64,000 nt of DNA. Origin: Lumbricus rubellus (Eukaryota > Annelida > Clitellata > Crassiclitellata > Lumbricidae). The stretch covers positions 39,543,959 to 39,607,958 of the forward strand of contig OX243815.1 of NCBI GenBank assembly GCA_945859605.1, in the 5' to 3' direction. Shown here piece after piece: positions 13,501 to 24,138 of the stretch. Each line of letters opens with the position of its first letter. The first letter of the stretch is position 1. The translations under genes and the position numbers were made by a program. The notes under the pieces were generated by a model. The model saw only the letters and a list, made by a program, of their open reading frames with translations. It searched no databases and was not told the origin of the DNA.

Positions 13501-16500
13501 TACATCTGAACGAAGCGAGATTGGAGACGAAATATTCGCAGATCGGGGTTGACCAGTATGTGCTCCGAAAAAAATGCGACATAAGAGGTATTTGAGACTG
13601 TATTTTGGAAGCCAAATTCAATGTGTATTAAATTTTGTTCTGTATTTTGAACGACTATTTTTTTAAAGCTGGATATGTGTGAGAAATAATTGCAAGAAAG
13701 TACATTTTACGGGAAATGATTATTTGTAATTGCGAACTTGTACTATCGACCAGTATGTGCTCCGAAAAAAATGCGATATAAGAGGTATTTGAGACGATAT
13801 TTTGGAAGCGAAGTTCAATGTGTATTAAAGTTATTTTCTGCAAATTTTACCGAAAATGTATTTGCAATGAGTGACTTGTATTTCCCCGGTATGCTGTGCT
13901 TGAAGTATCAATCGATGGCACACCAAAATGAAGCCGTGGCCTCGTCCAGTCTGGAAATCGAAGAAATTGCCAGCCAGACGCCTCCATGAAGATATGAAAC
14001 AATAGCGCCTAATTGAGCGTAGAAGTCGCGAATGAGCATAAAATGATGATACAAATGCTTTTTTCACAATGATCAGTGAAGTAGAGGAGCGAAAAGTTTG
14101 TAGGAAATGGAGTGCTTGCGAAATTAGCAGATGACCTCTTGCCTTGACCTTTGTAGGCCTATTTGTTTTTTCCAGAGCCTCGGTTCTGTTATCCGCAGTT
14201 CGCCCTGTCAACCGTCGATCTGAACACGTGGCCTGGAACGAGGAAGAACTTCGACCCTGAGATTCGATGCATGATGGGATGTGCTTACGATGGAGCATGC
14301 CTTGGAGTCTTTTTCCAGTATGCACCAACGGATGAATGCACATTCCGCTACAACCTTGCGACGACGTATCGAATGGGGAATTCGGTTGTCGAGTTTCAGA
14401 AGATCAATTCTTGCGGCAAAGGTAAAAATATTATCGACCAGTTTCCAGTGTTATTATTTTCAATCTCCGAGTGATCATAGCTTCGTGACGCACTTAGTTA
14501 TATTTCTCATGCAAACAAACGGTTAGGCCTACACTTGAATTTGATGAACTGCGTGAATTTCTGGAAATGCAAGCAATACAACATTGATGCCCTGACAATA
14601 CTTTCTGGTGCTCTGATTGTGTTCGGATATGCAATCATCCAAATAGGGTTGTGGTGTGTTCGAGTGTTCCGTTTCTTGAAACTATCCTTGTAAAGCTATT
14701 TCCACGACCATGAATTTTGTTGTAGGCCTATTTGTTGTACTTGTTTCGAAGAAGGAAAGTGTCGTTTGCAGTTATTAATATTGTTATTATACTTGCATGG
14801 CAATCTATAGACGGCCATCTTGGCTATGTTGCCAATCGTTAAAAGTTGGCGAATTTGCAAAGATTTTGTTAATCATTAGCTTTTTCACAATTTGCTAGCC
14901 CTACAGCGCTATTGTGTATAATTATAGGCCTATTGTGATCCTATGCAAAAGTGCCGTACTGCGTGCTTAGATGCAAAGATGTAGGCCTACATTGTAACGG
15001 CAATTGTATTAACAGAGCACATTTTCACGTTGCAGTGTGCCATCCATCGTGGGACATCAAGTACAACGTTGCATCGAATGGTTCCTTTCCAATGCCTGGC
15101 GTCAATTCTTCCGATTCCGCCGACTGTCTACAACGATGCACACAGAACATCGACTGTGTGGCAGTTGAATTGACCTCGACCTTTCCATACTGCGCTTATT
15201 TCAATTCGTCCAACGAATGCAATCTCAAGTCGACTCGAACGAAGACAGGACCCGTGCAATACGTTCTCAAGAACAGATGCAACCAAGGTAGGGTGTTTTT
15301 AAATTTAATTGAAAGGAATGTGATAATTTCGCACAGTGGGTGTAGAAGTCTATTGATGGAATTTAAAGCGATTAGATTATGATCCTGTATCTCTTTACGA
15401 AAGGAAAGAAAAGTCGATCTGTAGGCGTTGCAGAAATACTGACAAATCGTGGATTAGATGCGAGGAGTTGGACATGTAGGGCCTATGTTTATTTTTAATG
15501 TAGGCCTATATTCGTTTAATGAACAAAAAACAGGTTGGTACATTGAGACAGACAAAAATTACATTGAAATAATAATATTAAAAGAAGCAATCAGTTATTG
15601 GAATTGAATTGAATCGATAGTTATACTCTATGCGTTATTAATATGTTTGAAAAGAACTCTAGAGACAAAGCTCCGTTCATCTTTGCTCCGAAGTTCGAAA
15701 TTGTGCATACGTGCCCCGAAAGGCCGAGACCTGGACGGCGGTTGTTCTTTGGCGGGAAAAGACCTCGAAGACCTGTGTGTTTGAACATCTCGAAAACTTG
15801 AAGGCATATTGTAAACGTATGTTAATCGGGAATTTCGGGAATCTATATCCGGTAACGCTATTCACCAATAATAAAGTCCAGAGCTCGTTTTGCGTGGTTT
15901 GTTTCCTGGTTTAGTTCAGTGTCTTGTGACTTGCATCCCAGGCCGCACTGTTTTATACTTCCTGATAAAGATAATTACCTGTTATATTAAAATTTTTGCA
16001 CACAGAATGTGATGTTCGCTGGAGACCTCGACACAACGTCAAGTTCCGACTGATGAACACGGCGACCCATCCTGAATGGAATACGTTGGAACTGTGCGAG
16101 GCAGGATGTCGACGCAATCCATGGTGCAACGTCTACCAGGTTACCCCTGGGACATCGACGACGGACGGTGGAGAAGACGGAGTGACGTGCACTGTGGCCG
16201 AGGATTACGACTGGCAGTCTGGGTCGCTACACGCTCAGCTGATCACTTACATCGCTGAGGAGAAGAACTGCGTTGCAAGACGGACAGGTAAGGAATGCGA
16301 GTTTCTCTTTGGCAAATGCAGGTGCAGAACAGTACCTGGTTATGAAGCTAATTCACTGCCCTCTCTCTTACCATATGCAATGCAAAGTTCTTGTTTTTGT
16401 TAAGAAGTATCGCTGTGACCTCGTTGTTTTGTCCCGATTTGTCCTCTCTGTGCCACTTCACGGTGTCCTCTTAGAAGACTTAGATCCTCTCGTCTACTAA

Positions 16501-18622
16501 CTTTTAACTAAAAGACAAGCTGTTAAGACCGATCTCTCTGCATAAACAGGCTGGAAATAATTTAACGAGCTTGTTGAAAATGTTTGATTTCAATACTTGG
16601 TCTAGTAAGGGCCCAACTGTTGTTGTCGCAACAACTCTTGTCACGTAGAACAAGAGATTCGACAAACTTGCAATGTGTAGTGGACGTATTTGATGTCGTA
16701 CTCTTTGCCATTCCAAAATTCACAAAGCACATCTTTATATCCTAATTCATTTAAAAGCAACGCGAATGAGATTTAATTCATATTAATTTTTGTGTGTGAC
16801 GTAGATCTATATTTTGAACCGTTATTCAACACTTCTATAAGTTCTTCTCCTGCACTCTTGTTAATCTCCTGCACTGTTGTTAATCTCCTGCACTGTTGTT
16901 AATCTCCTGCACTATTGTTAATCTCCTGCACTGTTGTTAATCTCCTGCACTGTTGTTAATCTCCTGCACTGTTGTTAATCTCCTGCACTGTTGTTAATCT
17001 TCTGCACTGTTGTTAATCTCCCTTCACTATAATTGTCCATCCTCTTCGCTATTGCTGATCTCTTTCACTATAATTGTTAAGTTGTGAATTTTTCCGGTTT
17101 TCAGAACCTGGAGATTGCGACCTGTGGTGGACGTTGAAGGACGGTGTGAAGCCAGCGAATGCGGTCTATCATTCGAAATACAATACGTCGGAGGAATGTC
17201 GGAACGCGTGCATCGTTGAGATCGAAGATTGTTTGGCGGTGGAAATACGACGGAACAACATCGGAAGGAATCGGACGGATTGCTACGTTCACACGGAATC
17301 ATCGACGACGGCTTCGACGAGACGAAACGGAAGCGGAAGCGGAGTGGGATACGGAGGCGGTGCATCCAGTCTATTCATCCTTCAGAAGAACTGCAGGAGT
17401 TCTGGAGGTAAGTCTTCATTTCGATGATTCTTTTTTGGTTTATATCGCTTTTTATATTGCATCAGCACTGCAGCGCTTCTTATTGAAGTTGTGTAAGAGG
17501 ATCTTGCTTGAAATCTCGCGAGTACCATGGACTGGCTGTTTTGGCTGCTGATTCGTTTACGACTTGATTTTGGTGCACCAGTGTATGATTGATGTGTGCC
17601 TTGTGGCTTTGAGACCGGCGTTAGAGAGGTTGATAATAGCAGCTGCTTAACGGCAGATTTTGAACCTGTTTTATTTTGAGGACGTTCTTCCCATGCTCTC
17701 GATCGTATGTTATATTGTTGTCGACTTGTCGCACGGTCTTGCGATTCGCTTTGGCTAATCATCTGCTGTTGGGGTCTGAGGCTAGAGACACGAAAATGTT
17801 AGCTGGTGCTGCTGAGCCCAGTCTGCTTTAAGTGGGTTACCATGGAGTTGAAAACAGGCTTGACCAAAATGTCGAGTACGTGGATAGGTTGAAGTCTTGT
17901 TGGGCGCGGAACTATGAGCGCGCAACTGCGCTAACCGGACCAGAATATAAAGCAGGGACCAACTGATAAAAATCAGATAGATATTCTGGCCCTGACCGTG
18001 TACGGTGTAATCGGCGGGAGGGCCTGAAATCGTGACTATACCATGGTTTATTTTTTTTGGTTGCTGACTCGTTTACGACGTGTAGGCCTATTAAGGGAGG
18101 AACGGATAAAATTGTACGAGAGGAAGACCGGAGTAGGCTGGTTGAATTTGAACATCGGACTACGAACTCAGGAAGCTGAGAACTAACGGAGAACTAACGG
18201 AAAACCTTTTGAGACGGATTATGCGCAAAACTCCCCTTAAACAGATTATTCGCAAAACTCTCCTTGGGCGCTCCTGCTTTGTCGATTGCACGGTTGTGCG
18301 ATGAAATCTACGAGCTGCCCAAAATTACCATTATTTTGGTATGAGTGTTTTTATACATTGTTTACTTTCAACGCTCGGGAGTGTACTACACGATTCTAAG
18401 GTCAACCGTGCTAATCCAGCATTTGCGACTTCTGTAGGGCCTACAAATATTTGTCTTAAATTACAGCTGGGCTTGGTGGCACTGAAATTTGGGTAGGAAA
18501 TTTGATAACTGTTCGAATTCAATTTTTTAATTAAGCCTTTATCTTTTTCAGTCGACGGGAAGAGCACTTTCAACGACGTGACTGAACTTCGAAGAATTCT
18601 GGGCAGGAATTCTCGTAACTAG
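4506..18622 (+). CDS. Secreted mucin-like protein with eight PAN/apple-like domains
   Basis: Eleven coding exons were assembled by hand: 4506-4575, 5702-6046, 8247-8513, 9204-9485, 9930-12833, 13336-13587, 14176-14421, 15036-15287, 16006-16287, 17105-17407 and 18552-18622. They total 5274 nt, or 1757 residues plus stop. Every junction has GT..AG borders and phase 1, so internal exons are interchangeable modules. Exon 1 encodes a signal peptide (LFVCVVFCLF core). Exons 2, 3, 4, 6, 7, 8, 9 and 10 each encode a domain of about 80-100 residues with the pattern C-x-W ... (D/E)C(L/R)xxC ... C ... CxxH/CxxY ... C, most like PAN/apple modules. Exon 5 encodes about 968 Ser/Thr/Pro-rich residues, expected to be heavily O-glycosylated. 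The C-terminal tail is short, with no membrane segment or GPI-type signal, so the product should be secreted. PAN domains bind carbohydrate or protein in other proteins; the ligand here is unknown. An additional exon in long introns cannot be excluded. Confidence 0.82.
4983..5042. repeat. 10-bp tandem repeat in intron 1
   Basis: The unit ttttcgtcac is repeated about six times, the last with one change. A (TCTGG)n run lies just upstream at about 4850-4870. Confidence 0.8.
5531..5580 (+). repeat. SINE/LINE tail fragment
   Basis: A degenerate copy of the tail hairpin (gggagcgcttctga ... agaagcgctttataaat) lies in intron 1 of the PAN-mucin gene. Confidence 0.55.
6089..6296 (-). mobile_element. 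tRNA-derived SINE, minus orientation
   Basis: This is the same family as 1730-1957. It has a tRNA-like head at the right end (minus strand GGGGCGCGGAGGTGTAG), a body, and the tail hairpin at the left. The B-box region here is slightly shortened (aaggttcgaatc on the minus strand). It begins only about 40 bases after exon 2 of the PAN-mucin gene. Confidence 0.83.
6541..6733. mobile_element. hAT-like MITE, copy 2
   Basis: The element starts cagggcggtttttaa and ends ttaaaaaagccctg. Its flanks are ctagtgtg (6533-6540) and cgagtgtg (6734-6741), an 8-bp target duplication with one mismatch. The interior is homologous to 3656-3834. It lies in intron 2 of the PAN-mucin gene. Confidence 0.78.
8914..8973 (+). 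repeat. SINE/LINE tail fragment
   Basis: A degenerate tail hairpin (cgcctctgaggaggttc, then gggggcgctacataaat) sits in intron 3 of the PAN-mucin gene. The open frames at 8727-9071 overlap it and are not supported as exons. Confidence 0.5.
9061..9203 (+). repeat. Degenerate 10-bp repeats ending at an acceptor
   Basis: About 14 imperfect units of the type tgatttgctt(g/a) run directly into the splice acceptor of exon 4 (ttgcttccag at 9194-9203). The repeat therefore supplies the polypyrimidine and branch region of that intron. Confidence 0.7.
10795..11265 (+). repeat. 33-bp coding minisatellite in mucin exon
   Basis: About 14 units of 33 bp encode an 11-residue repeat, SMTTPS(K/N)PSA(V/D), inside exon 5 of the PAN-mucin gene. 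Neighbouring units are nearly identical in DNA (mainly AAG/AAT and GTC/GAC switches), so the array is recently homogenised. Because the period is a multiple of three with no stops on either strand, it creates long spurious antisense frames. Confidence 0.9.
13549..13830 (+). repeat. Partial duplication of an exon end
   Basis: About 83 bases spanning the 3' end of exon 6, its GT donor and the start of the intron (13549-13631) are repeated at about 13746-13830 with a few changes. The second copy has a matching donor but no acceptor or upstream exon part, so it looks like a decoy or pseudo-exon piece. Confidence 0.8.
16845..17030 (+). repeat. 19-bp intronic minisatellite
   Basis: Nine to ten units of approximately ttgttaatctcctgcactg lie in the intron before exon 10 of the PAN-mucin gene. 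The array ends about 75 bases before the splice acceptor at 17103-17104. The outer units are degenerate. Confidence 0.9.
17408..18551. other. Last intron of the PAN-mucin gene
   Basis: The intron is bounded by ag|gtaagtc and tttttcag|tc. I see no repeat family or coding similarity inside it. Confidence 0.5.
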
Positions 18623-18834
18623 CCGTGTGGACAAAACGATGTTGAAGTCAGAAGGTTTTAAAAAGTACTTTTGAGGATTACGCCACGATGTCTGTAGTTG
18701 CTGCCCCTGTATATATGTGTTGCACCTTGACGTTTGTCGTTAGACTGTTCGATTGCACCTTGTTTTATTGTTGCGTATGTTTTATTGGTTGAATTTGATT
18801 TGCATTTTATTTGTGAAGCATTTGAATAAATCCA

Positions 18835-18840
18835 GATTGT
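18835..18840 (+). promoter_or_regulatory. Poly(A) signal of the PAN-mucin gene
   Basis: The first AATAAA after the stop codon at 18620-18622 is about 215 bases downstream. It predicts a short 3' UTR. Confidence 0.5.
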
Positions 18841-19565
18841 TTCCAATAGTTGGACACCCAAAAGAATTGTTTGCCGAGTTCCGATTGCAATAATTGTTGA
18901 GAATGTTGAGAGCAATTGCCACTGTTGTGTTCAAGGCAATTTTTTGCATCCTGTTTTATTGTTGATAGATTCTATAATAATTATCGTTAGGTCTTCGCAT
19001 CATTATTTTGTGGATCAAACGCTAGTAATACTTTGTTTCTCCGTATGAGCTTGTATGATATTGTTTCTGCACCATTTGTTTTAGTTAATGTTGAATTGTT
19101 TCTTGCGAAAAACCTATTGCTATCCTACCTTCAAAACAAACTTGTTTAATATTGTTTCTGCACGGTTTGTTTTTGGTTGAATGTTTCGTATCATCCTAGT
19201 GTGAAACCGAGTGCCAGATAGCATTTCCTGTACAAACATCTTGATTGAAAAAAACTTGTTTTGCTTGTTTCCAATTAAAAAGCATTTATTTTACTGGTTT
19301 GTTCTGTTCTTACATAAAGTGTTTGGAGTAAGCCTGAACTACTACAGTCTTGGTACGTTTTGATACATACAAAATGGTTGGATGTTCCGGTCGACCTGTG
19401 TAATTGTCGAGATGGACAGGGTTAGACATGCCGTGAGGCTTACGGTGTTCAACGCCCGTATAGTCTTTGTTAGGATTGGACATCCCAACTCCATACAAAT
19501 CGACATGTCAATTTCAGTTTTTCCCCCCAAAGAAATGGACAGTCGTAGCTAGTTCTAGTGGCAAC
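18841..19565. other. Intergenic, no gene seen
   Basis: AT-rich DNA with repeated 'ttgtttctgcac' phrases near 19061-19072 and 19153-19170, but no supportable gene. Confidence 0.4.
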
Positions 19566-19672
19566 ATATTATGGTTTTTACAGCTGGACTACAAAGAAAA
19601 GAGAATCGTGGATGGAAAACCGAACGAATGGGTGGTGCTGGATGCGATGAGAGTGGACATAAGTTTCATTGA

Positions 19673-19860
19673 ATGAAAATCTTTCTTCGGACGCCTGATG
19701 AGGAAGAAGAGAGAATACCTCGAGACGGAGATCGTGCAGGGTACGGTGCCAGAAGCCTGAGAAGCGCGAACAACGAGACCGAGGATGGATAGATCGCCAA
19801 TGTCAGAACCTGGATGGAATTGTCTTTCGATCGGGTCGGGGTTAGAAACCGATCTGACGA
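19673..19860 (+). pseudogene. RTE-like LINE C-terminal fragment, broken
   Basis: Translation gives SFFGRLMRKK ... LETEIVQGTVPEA, then a stop, then RTTRPRMDR. This resembles the 'FFGHVMR..LE..I..G...GRPR' C-terminal region of RTE-type LINE reverse transcriptases. It has a stop or frameshift and no catalytic region. A better preserved example of this type of tail is at 45806-46345. Confidence 0.4.
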
Positions 19861-20317
19861 CAAAAAGGGACGGAGGAAACGCGGTCCATGAAGTGACGAA
19901 CCCTCGGATCGATCGAGGAAGGTTGAAGACGGGAAGAGATGACGCAGAATCGATCGTCTTCAACTTGGCTGCGGGTGAATCTGACCAATTGCATGGTGTC
20001 TGGCCTCTAGAATAGGTTGTGAGGTCGGGATGGTTGAAATTAATGTTGCCCACCGAATTCCATCGACTGTACCATAGACTACATGTGTACAAGTGCATGT
20101 CCATCGATCAGTTCGAAGTCGTGTTGGATCAGTCGAGGCTCGATAGCTACATGTAGCCCGAATCTAAACGTGCATCGGACTGAAAATACCGACCCTGCTG
20201 CTGGCTTAGATGGGAGAAAGAGATCTGTTGTGGTTCCAATGAAAATGGCTGCATAGGTCCAATTAAATGTTCAAAACGCTCTCATGGGACACTACAGTTC
20301 AATTGACTCAATTGGCG

Positions 20318-20349
20318 TTTCACTGCCACCTAGTGAATGCAACTATAAA
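20318..20349 (+). promoter_or_regulatory. Upstream control block of 7SL copy 1
   Basis: A block gtttcactgccacctagtga...atgcaac is followed by TATAAA (20344-20349), about 47 bases upstream of the 7SL homology start. The same block precedes copies 3, 4 and 5 at equivalent spacing and is degenerate before copy 2. This suggests an external RNA polymerase III promoter element. Confidence 0.6.
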
Positions 20350-20390
20350 CAATCCAACCACTGCCTGTGTACGAGTTGAAGTCTGTTGTG

Positions 20391-20693
20391 ATCGGCTGGG
20401 AGTCGTGGCATACTCCTGTAATCCAGCTACTTGGAGGCCATGGTTGGTGGACGACTTGAGGTCGGGAGTCCTGTCGGTCGACGTTCTATGTTGAACGGGT
20501 GTCCGCACTAAGCTTGGCATCGATATGGTGACCTTGGGGGAGCTCGGGGTCACCAGGTTGTCTAAGGAGGGATGAACCGGCCGAGGGCGGAAACGCAGCA
20601 GGCAAAAGTCTCCGTGTCGGGCAGTAGTCGGATCGCGTCCGTGAATAGACAACGTTCGGCAGCCCGACCAAAACAGTCGGACCTTACTCTTTT
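20391..20693 (+). ncRNA. 7SL (SRP) RNA gene, copy 1
   Basis: This is the RNA scaffold of the signal recognition particle, which pauses translation and targets ribosomes to the ER. The Alu domain is recognisable from tcctgtaatccagctacttgg (UGUAA(U) motif and loop). The S domain includes gggtgtccgcactaag, tcgatatggtgacc, ctaaggagggatgaaccgg and the helix-8 SRP54 site with its GGAA loop, ggcggaaacgcagcaggc. The 3' strand (ccgaccaaaacagtcggacc) can pair with the 5' strand near ggtcgggagtcctgtcgg, closing helix 5. The length of about 300 nt equals human 7SL. It ends in a long T run (20690-20696), a Pol III terminator. Confidence 0.93.
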
Positions 20694-20699
20694 TTTGAT

Positions 20700-21275
20700 A
20701 AAAATTTTTCATTTAATTGTTGAGATGAGATTTATTTTCCTGGAAGTCTAGTAACGGGTGATTTCAGATTAATCATTGCTGAACAGGACAATAGGCCCTA
20801 TGCATACGGAATATAATTCTTATGCACTCTAGTAGCCTATAGGCCTATGCAGTTAGCTGTTATTTAGCCTACTCTGGATCTCTTCTAAATGACTCCGAAC
20901 TGGGCGGTAAGCGCAGATCCCAGGCGCAATAATTTTCTATGAACAGTTTTAATTTCGGGGACCAGAGTCTATTCAGTGAGTCAAGCAATCAAATAAGGTA
21001 GACCTATAAACGAGAATATGCAAACGCGATTGATCAGTTGCAAGACAAACAATGGTCATAGGCTAGTTATGCGAAAAAATGCTTTGCTATTTGGTGGACG
21101 AAGGGTACTTGAGATCTATTTGCCTCAGAGGTAATTTTTAATTTGTTAATCAGCAGGAGTTTCAATAGTAAATCTACGTTCTATCTTTAAAATTATAGGC
21201 TAATTGTAAGAAATTCGCGCAACATTTAATGCTTTACTCACTTATTTACTTTTGACAGTAACATGTGATCTCGTG
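20700..21275. other. Spacer after 7SL copy 1
   Basis: This spacer is not obviously the same as that behind copies 2 and 3. No gene is visible. Confidence 0.4.
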
Positions 21276-21336
21276 TACAGCGCCCTTTCCTTCGGCCTCG
21301 GCTGAGATACTGCGCTATATAAATCGTCGTCGTCTT
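21276..21336 (+). repeat. SINE/LINE tail fragment
   Basis: It reads gtacagcgccctttccttcg ... ctgcgctatataaatcgtcg, a variant of the dispersed hairpin tail seen across the window. Confidence 0.45.
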
Positions 21337-21397
21337 ATTATTTTTTTTTGCCCTGAGGTACATGTGATCCCTCAGGGACTTACACCCTAATACTAAA

Positions 21398-21445
<48 letters not shown>
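21398..21445. repeat. (ATT)n microsatellite, left of retroelement
   Basis: About 16 ATT units directly abut the 3' end of the minus-strand retroelement. The matching (ATT)n at 23081-23151 abuts its 5' end. Confidence 0.95.
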
Positions 21446-21468
21446 GTTCTAAATGATGATAAAAGTTA

Positions 21469-23077
21469 TTAGCTCTCCTCTGGGTCTGACTCGGCTAAAG
21501 TGCCTCTAAAGGCCACCGAGTTGAAGCGCTGGACAGTAATAGAGAGGCGTTGCAGCAAAAAACAGGTCTCTCTCATATCACCAGACGACAATGTTAGGAT
21601 GCGGCCTAAATCAGACAAAAAGTCGAGGCCAATACTGCAAATGGGACCTAAAGTCTCAAAGGCTAAAGGAATGAAAAAGTGAGTGTTTACAAGAGAGACG
21701 TATTTAGTGTTTTTCCTTTCCGTAGCAATCTCGGCTGCCGCGCCCGCCGTCGAAGCCGTGGCCTGGATATATGATGGTGCAAGTGTGTCAACCACTGTCG
21801 CATCCCACACAAGATGACGACCCGCACGCCATGGAATCATGGTAAGGCCGTCTGGTCGTCTACCATCCGTGCGAAGAAGACCTGGTGGTTCTTTAATGGA
21901 CGGTATTCCTGCCTTTGAAAGGGAGCGGTATACAATGTCATTGATCGTATTATGTCGAGCTATTCGACCGAAGCCGAGAGAGCAAGACAGGCCGTGGCTG
22001 CCTCTGGCGTCAATTTGAGCTCCGCAGGCGCAAGTGTGGGGTTCACATATTGCGGCCCCAAGTCGCAAACCGACGGCAACTCGAACATCCTCGTTATCCA
22101 GACGTAGTCCACATGCGGTTATCGGTAACGCATGGAGCCAGTCACTAGCATGGGGCGATGAGACTGCTTTTAGTCGTGCGATGTTATATACATCCACTGT
22201 GTTTTCGAGCAGTGTCTTCGCAGTTTTCTCCAACAAAGGTTTGTCCCATGATGCTTGCTGATTTGTTGGCATGATTCCTGCTTCATCAAATTCTGTCTTG
22301 GAACGCCACTCGGTTGTCATCGTTTGAAAGTGTGAGTCATGTTCGAGATTAATAGAACTGAGAATGAGAGTCTGGAGAGGGAGAGTGCTTGCAGCTGAAG
22401 CCAGAAAGGCTGGAAGTGCTAGCGAAGACGCTCTCCGAATCCCCAGACCACCCATCTTTATGGGCAATGAGGCTTGTGTCCATTGGTTATCGTCTAGAGA
22501 AATGTTGAGAATCTTTTCTAAGCCTTGGCGTAGTTTGGTGTCGTAAGTCTCCAATTCGGGATGCTTGTCGCTTGGATGGCATCGGAGAGTGTAAATAATT
22601 TTAGGCGCACCCAGCGAACTTCTCAAAATTAGGAGTGCGTCCTGCCTTGCTATGAAAGTTAATTTGTACAGACTCTCCTCCAGTTCTTTGGTTCTACTCT
22701 CAAGACATTGCTGCAGTGCTTTTCCCGATGAGAGTGGGGCGCCGAGTAGCTGGGCTTCATCCACATCAATTAGTTTGAACTCTCTCAATGAGTCGTATCC
22801 TGTGTTGTTATTGTTACGTGCTATCACCTCGCATTTGGAACGATTAAGTGTCAGGCCCATAGTGGAGCACGATCTCTCGATGAAGTCGACATCGGCTGCA
22901 ACCGTTTCCGCCTTCCCACCTAAGGTGAGATCGTCGAAGTATCCGAATGATAGGGGTGAAGCCAACTGAAGAAGAATAGGCTGCAGAGGCAGGCAGAAAA
23001 GCAAGGGTCCCAGCGGATCGCCTTGCTGAGGCCCCACTCGAGATTGAACCATGTAGCCGCCGAATTGTAATGTTGAT
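21469..23077 (-). mobile_element. 5'-truncated non-LTR retroelement: RT plus restriction-like endonuclease
   Basis: One uninterrupted minus-strand frame of about 535 codons runs from the (ATT)n junction to a stop at 21469-21471. It starts inside the reverse transcriptase domain: the GPQQGDPLGPLLF palm motif, then the YFDD catalytic box with following LTLGG, then LTLNRSKCE. The C-terminal part has a Cys-Cys-His-Cys cluster (CACG...SHGLSC). A PD-(D/E)XK-type endonuclease motif follows (RPDG...WDATVVDT). RT followed by CCHC and a restriction-like endonuclease is the arrangement of the R2/R4/NeSL-type non-LTR elements. The upstream fingers domain and any N-terminal DNA-binding domain are missing. 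The frame is intact over its length, so insertion was probably recent. It splits the 7SL cluster between copies 1 and 2. Confidence 0.8.
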
Positions 23078-23079
23078 TC

Positions 23080-23080
<1 letters not shown>

Positions 23081-23151
<71 letters not shown>
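23081..23151. repeat. (ATT)n microsatellite, right of retroelement
   Basis: About 23 ATT units. On the minus strand it reads through as a poly-Asn or poly-Ile run, so translated frames extending across it are artefacts. Confidence 0.95.
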
Positions 23152-23168
23152 TGATGTACGTGTGCTAT

Positions 23169-23190
23169 GATTGCCATCTAGCGAATGCAG
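23169..23190 (+). promoter_or_regulatory. Degenerate upstream block of 7SL copy 2
   Basis: The block attgccatctagcgaatgca aligns with the conserved actgccacctagtgaatgca of the other copies, with several changes. The downstream TATAAA is absent (gagtgttgttcatgaatgag instead). The copy may be poorly transcribed although its RNA region is intact. Confidence 0.5.
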
Positions 23191-23230
23191 AGTGTTGTTC
23201 ATGAATGAGTTGAAGTCGGTGTTAATTGTG

Positions 23231-23533
23231 ATCGGCTGGGAGTCGTGGCGTACTCCTGTAATCCAGCTACTTGGAGGCCAGGGTTGGTGGACGACTTGAG
23301 GTCGGGAGTCCTGTCGGTCGACGTTCTATGTTGAACGGGTGTCCGCACTAAGCTTGACATCGATATGGTGACCTTGGGGGAGCTCGGGGTCACCAGGTTG
23401 TCTAAGGAGGGATGAACCGGTCGAGGGCGGAAACGCAGCAGGCAAAAGTCTCCGTGTCGGGCAGTAGTCGGGTCGCGTCCGTGAATAGACAACGCTCGGC
23501 AGCCCGACCAAAACAGTCGGACCTTACTCTTTT
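23231..23533 (+). ncRNA. 7SL (SRP) RNA gene, copy 2
   Basis: The RNA region has all the Alu- and S-domain landmarks described for copy 1, including the helix-8 GGAA loop and terminal TTTT. It differs from copy 1 at a few sites (for example aagcttgacatc, ccggtcgagg). Together with its downstream spacer it is almost identical to the copy 3 unit. The upstream control block is degenerate, and the retroelement's (ATT)n ends only about 80 bases upstream. Confidence 0.85.
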
Positions 23534-24066
23534 TCTCACAAAAACATTTTATTAATTGATTTATGGTGCTATTGTATCTCATAAAGTTTTTATTGTTGAT
23601 TACATGCCTTTGTAATTATTAGCCTATTTTACACGTGTTAACATGTTTTGATCCTTAGAAAAATTATTTCACCAATTTTATTGCCTTATTTAAAGCCTGG
23701 AAGAGAAATGCTAGCTATTACAAATTCTTAATGCTTCTTTTGTAAACAAAATTGCGTTGTATTCGTTGTAAGAATAGTCTGTTTTGACATGCGGCAAAGG
23801 AAAAACAGCCGTTCAAATGTGTGCACATATAATATGTAGCCTAGACCTGTAGAGCCTAGCCTATTTCTCTTGCAACAATGAGCAAAACAATATTCCTAAT
23901 TTTCACTAGTGGGGATGGAATTAATTGCTTCACATTCTATCACCAATTAAGTTTAAAAGTGGAGGCGGAAATTCCCGTCCTCTTCTACGAGTCCTACCCA
24001 GGATGAACGGCCCTGATGATGGAAAAAGGTGGTGTTATTGGACGTTCGATCGAGAATCGCAGTTGT

Positions 24067-24097
24067 TTCACTGCCACCTAGTGAATGCAACTATAAA
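24067..24097 (+). promoter_or_regulatory. Upstream control block of 7SL copy 3
   Basis: It carries the conserved tttcactgccacctagtgaa block, with TATAAA at 24092-24097 and the same spacing to the gene as copy 1. Confidence 0.6.
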
Positions 24098-24138
24098 CAA
24101 TCCAACCACTGCCTGTGTACGAGTTGAAGTCCGTTGTG

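Noticed and set aside
22920..23202. Poly-Asn and poly-Ile N-termini of minus-strand frames
   Set aside because: Translation of the (ATT)n microsatellite. The retroelement's true frame enters from the truncated RT domain.
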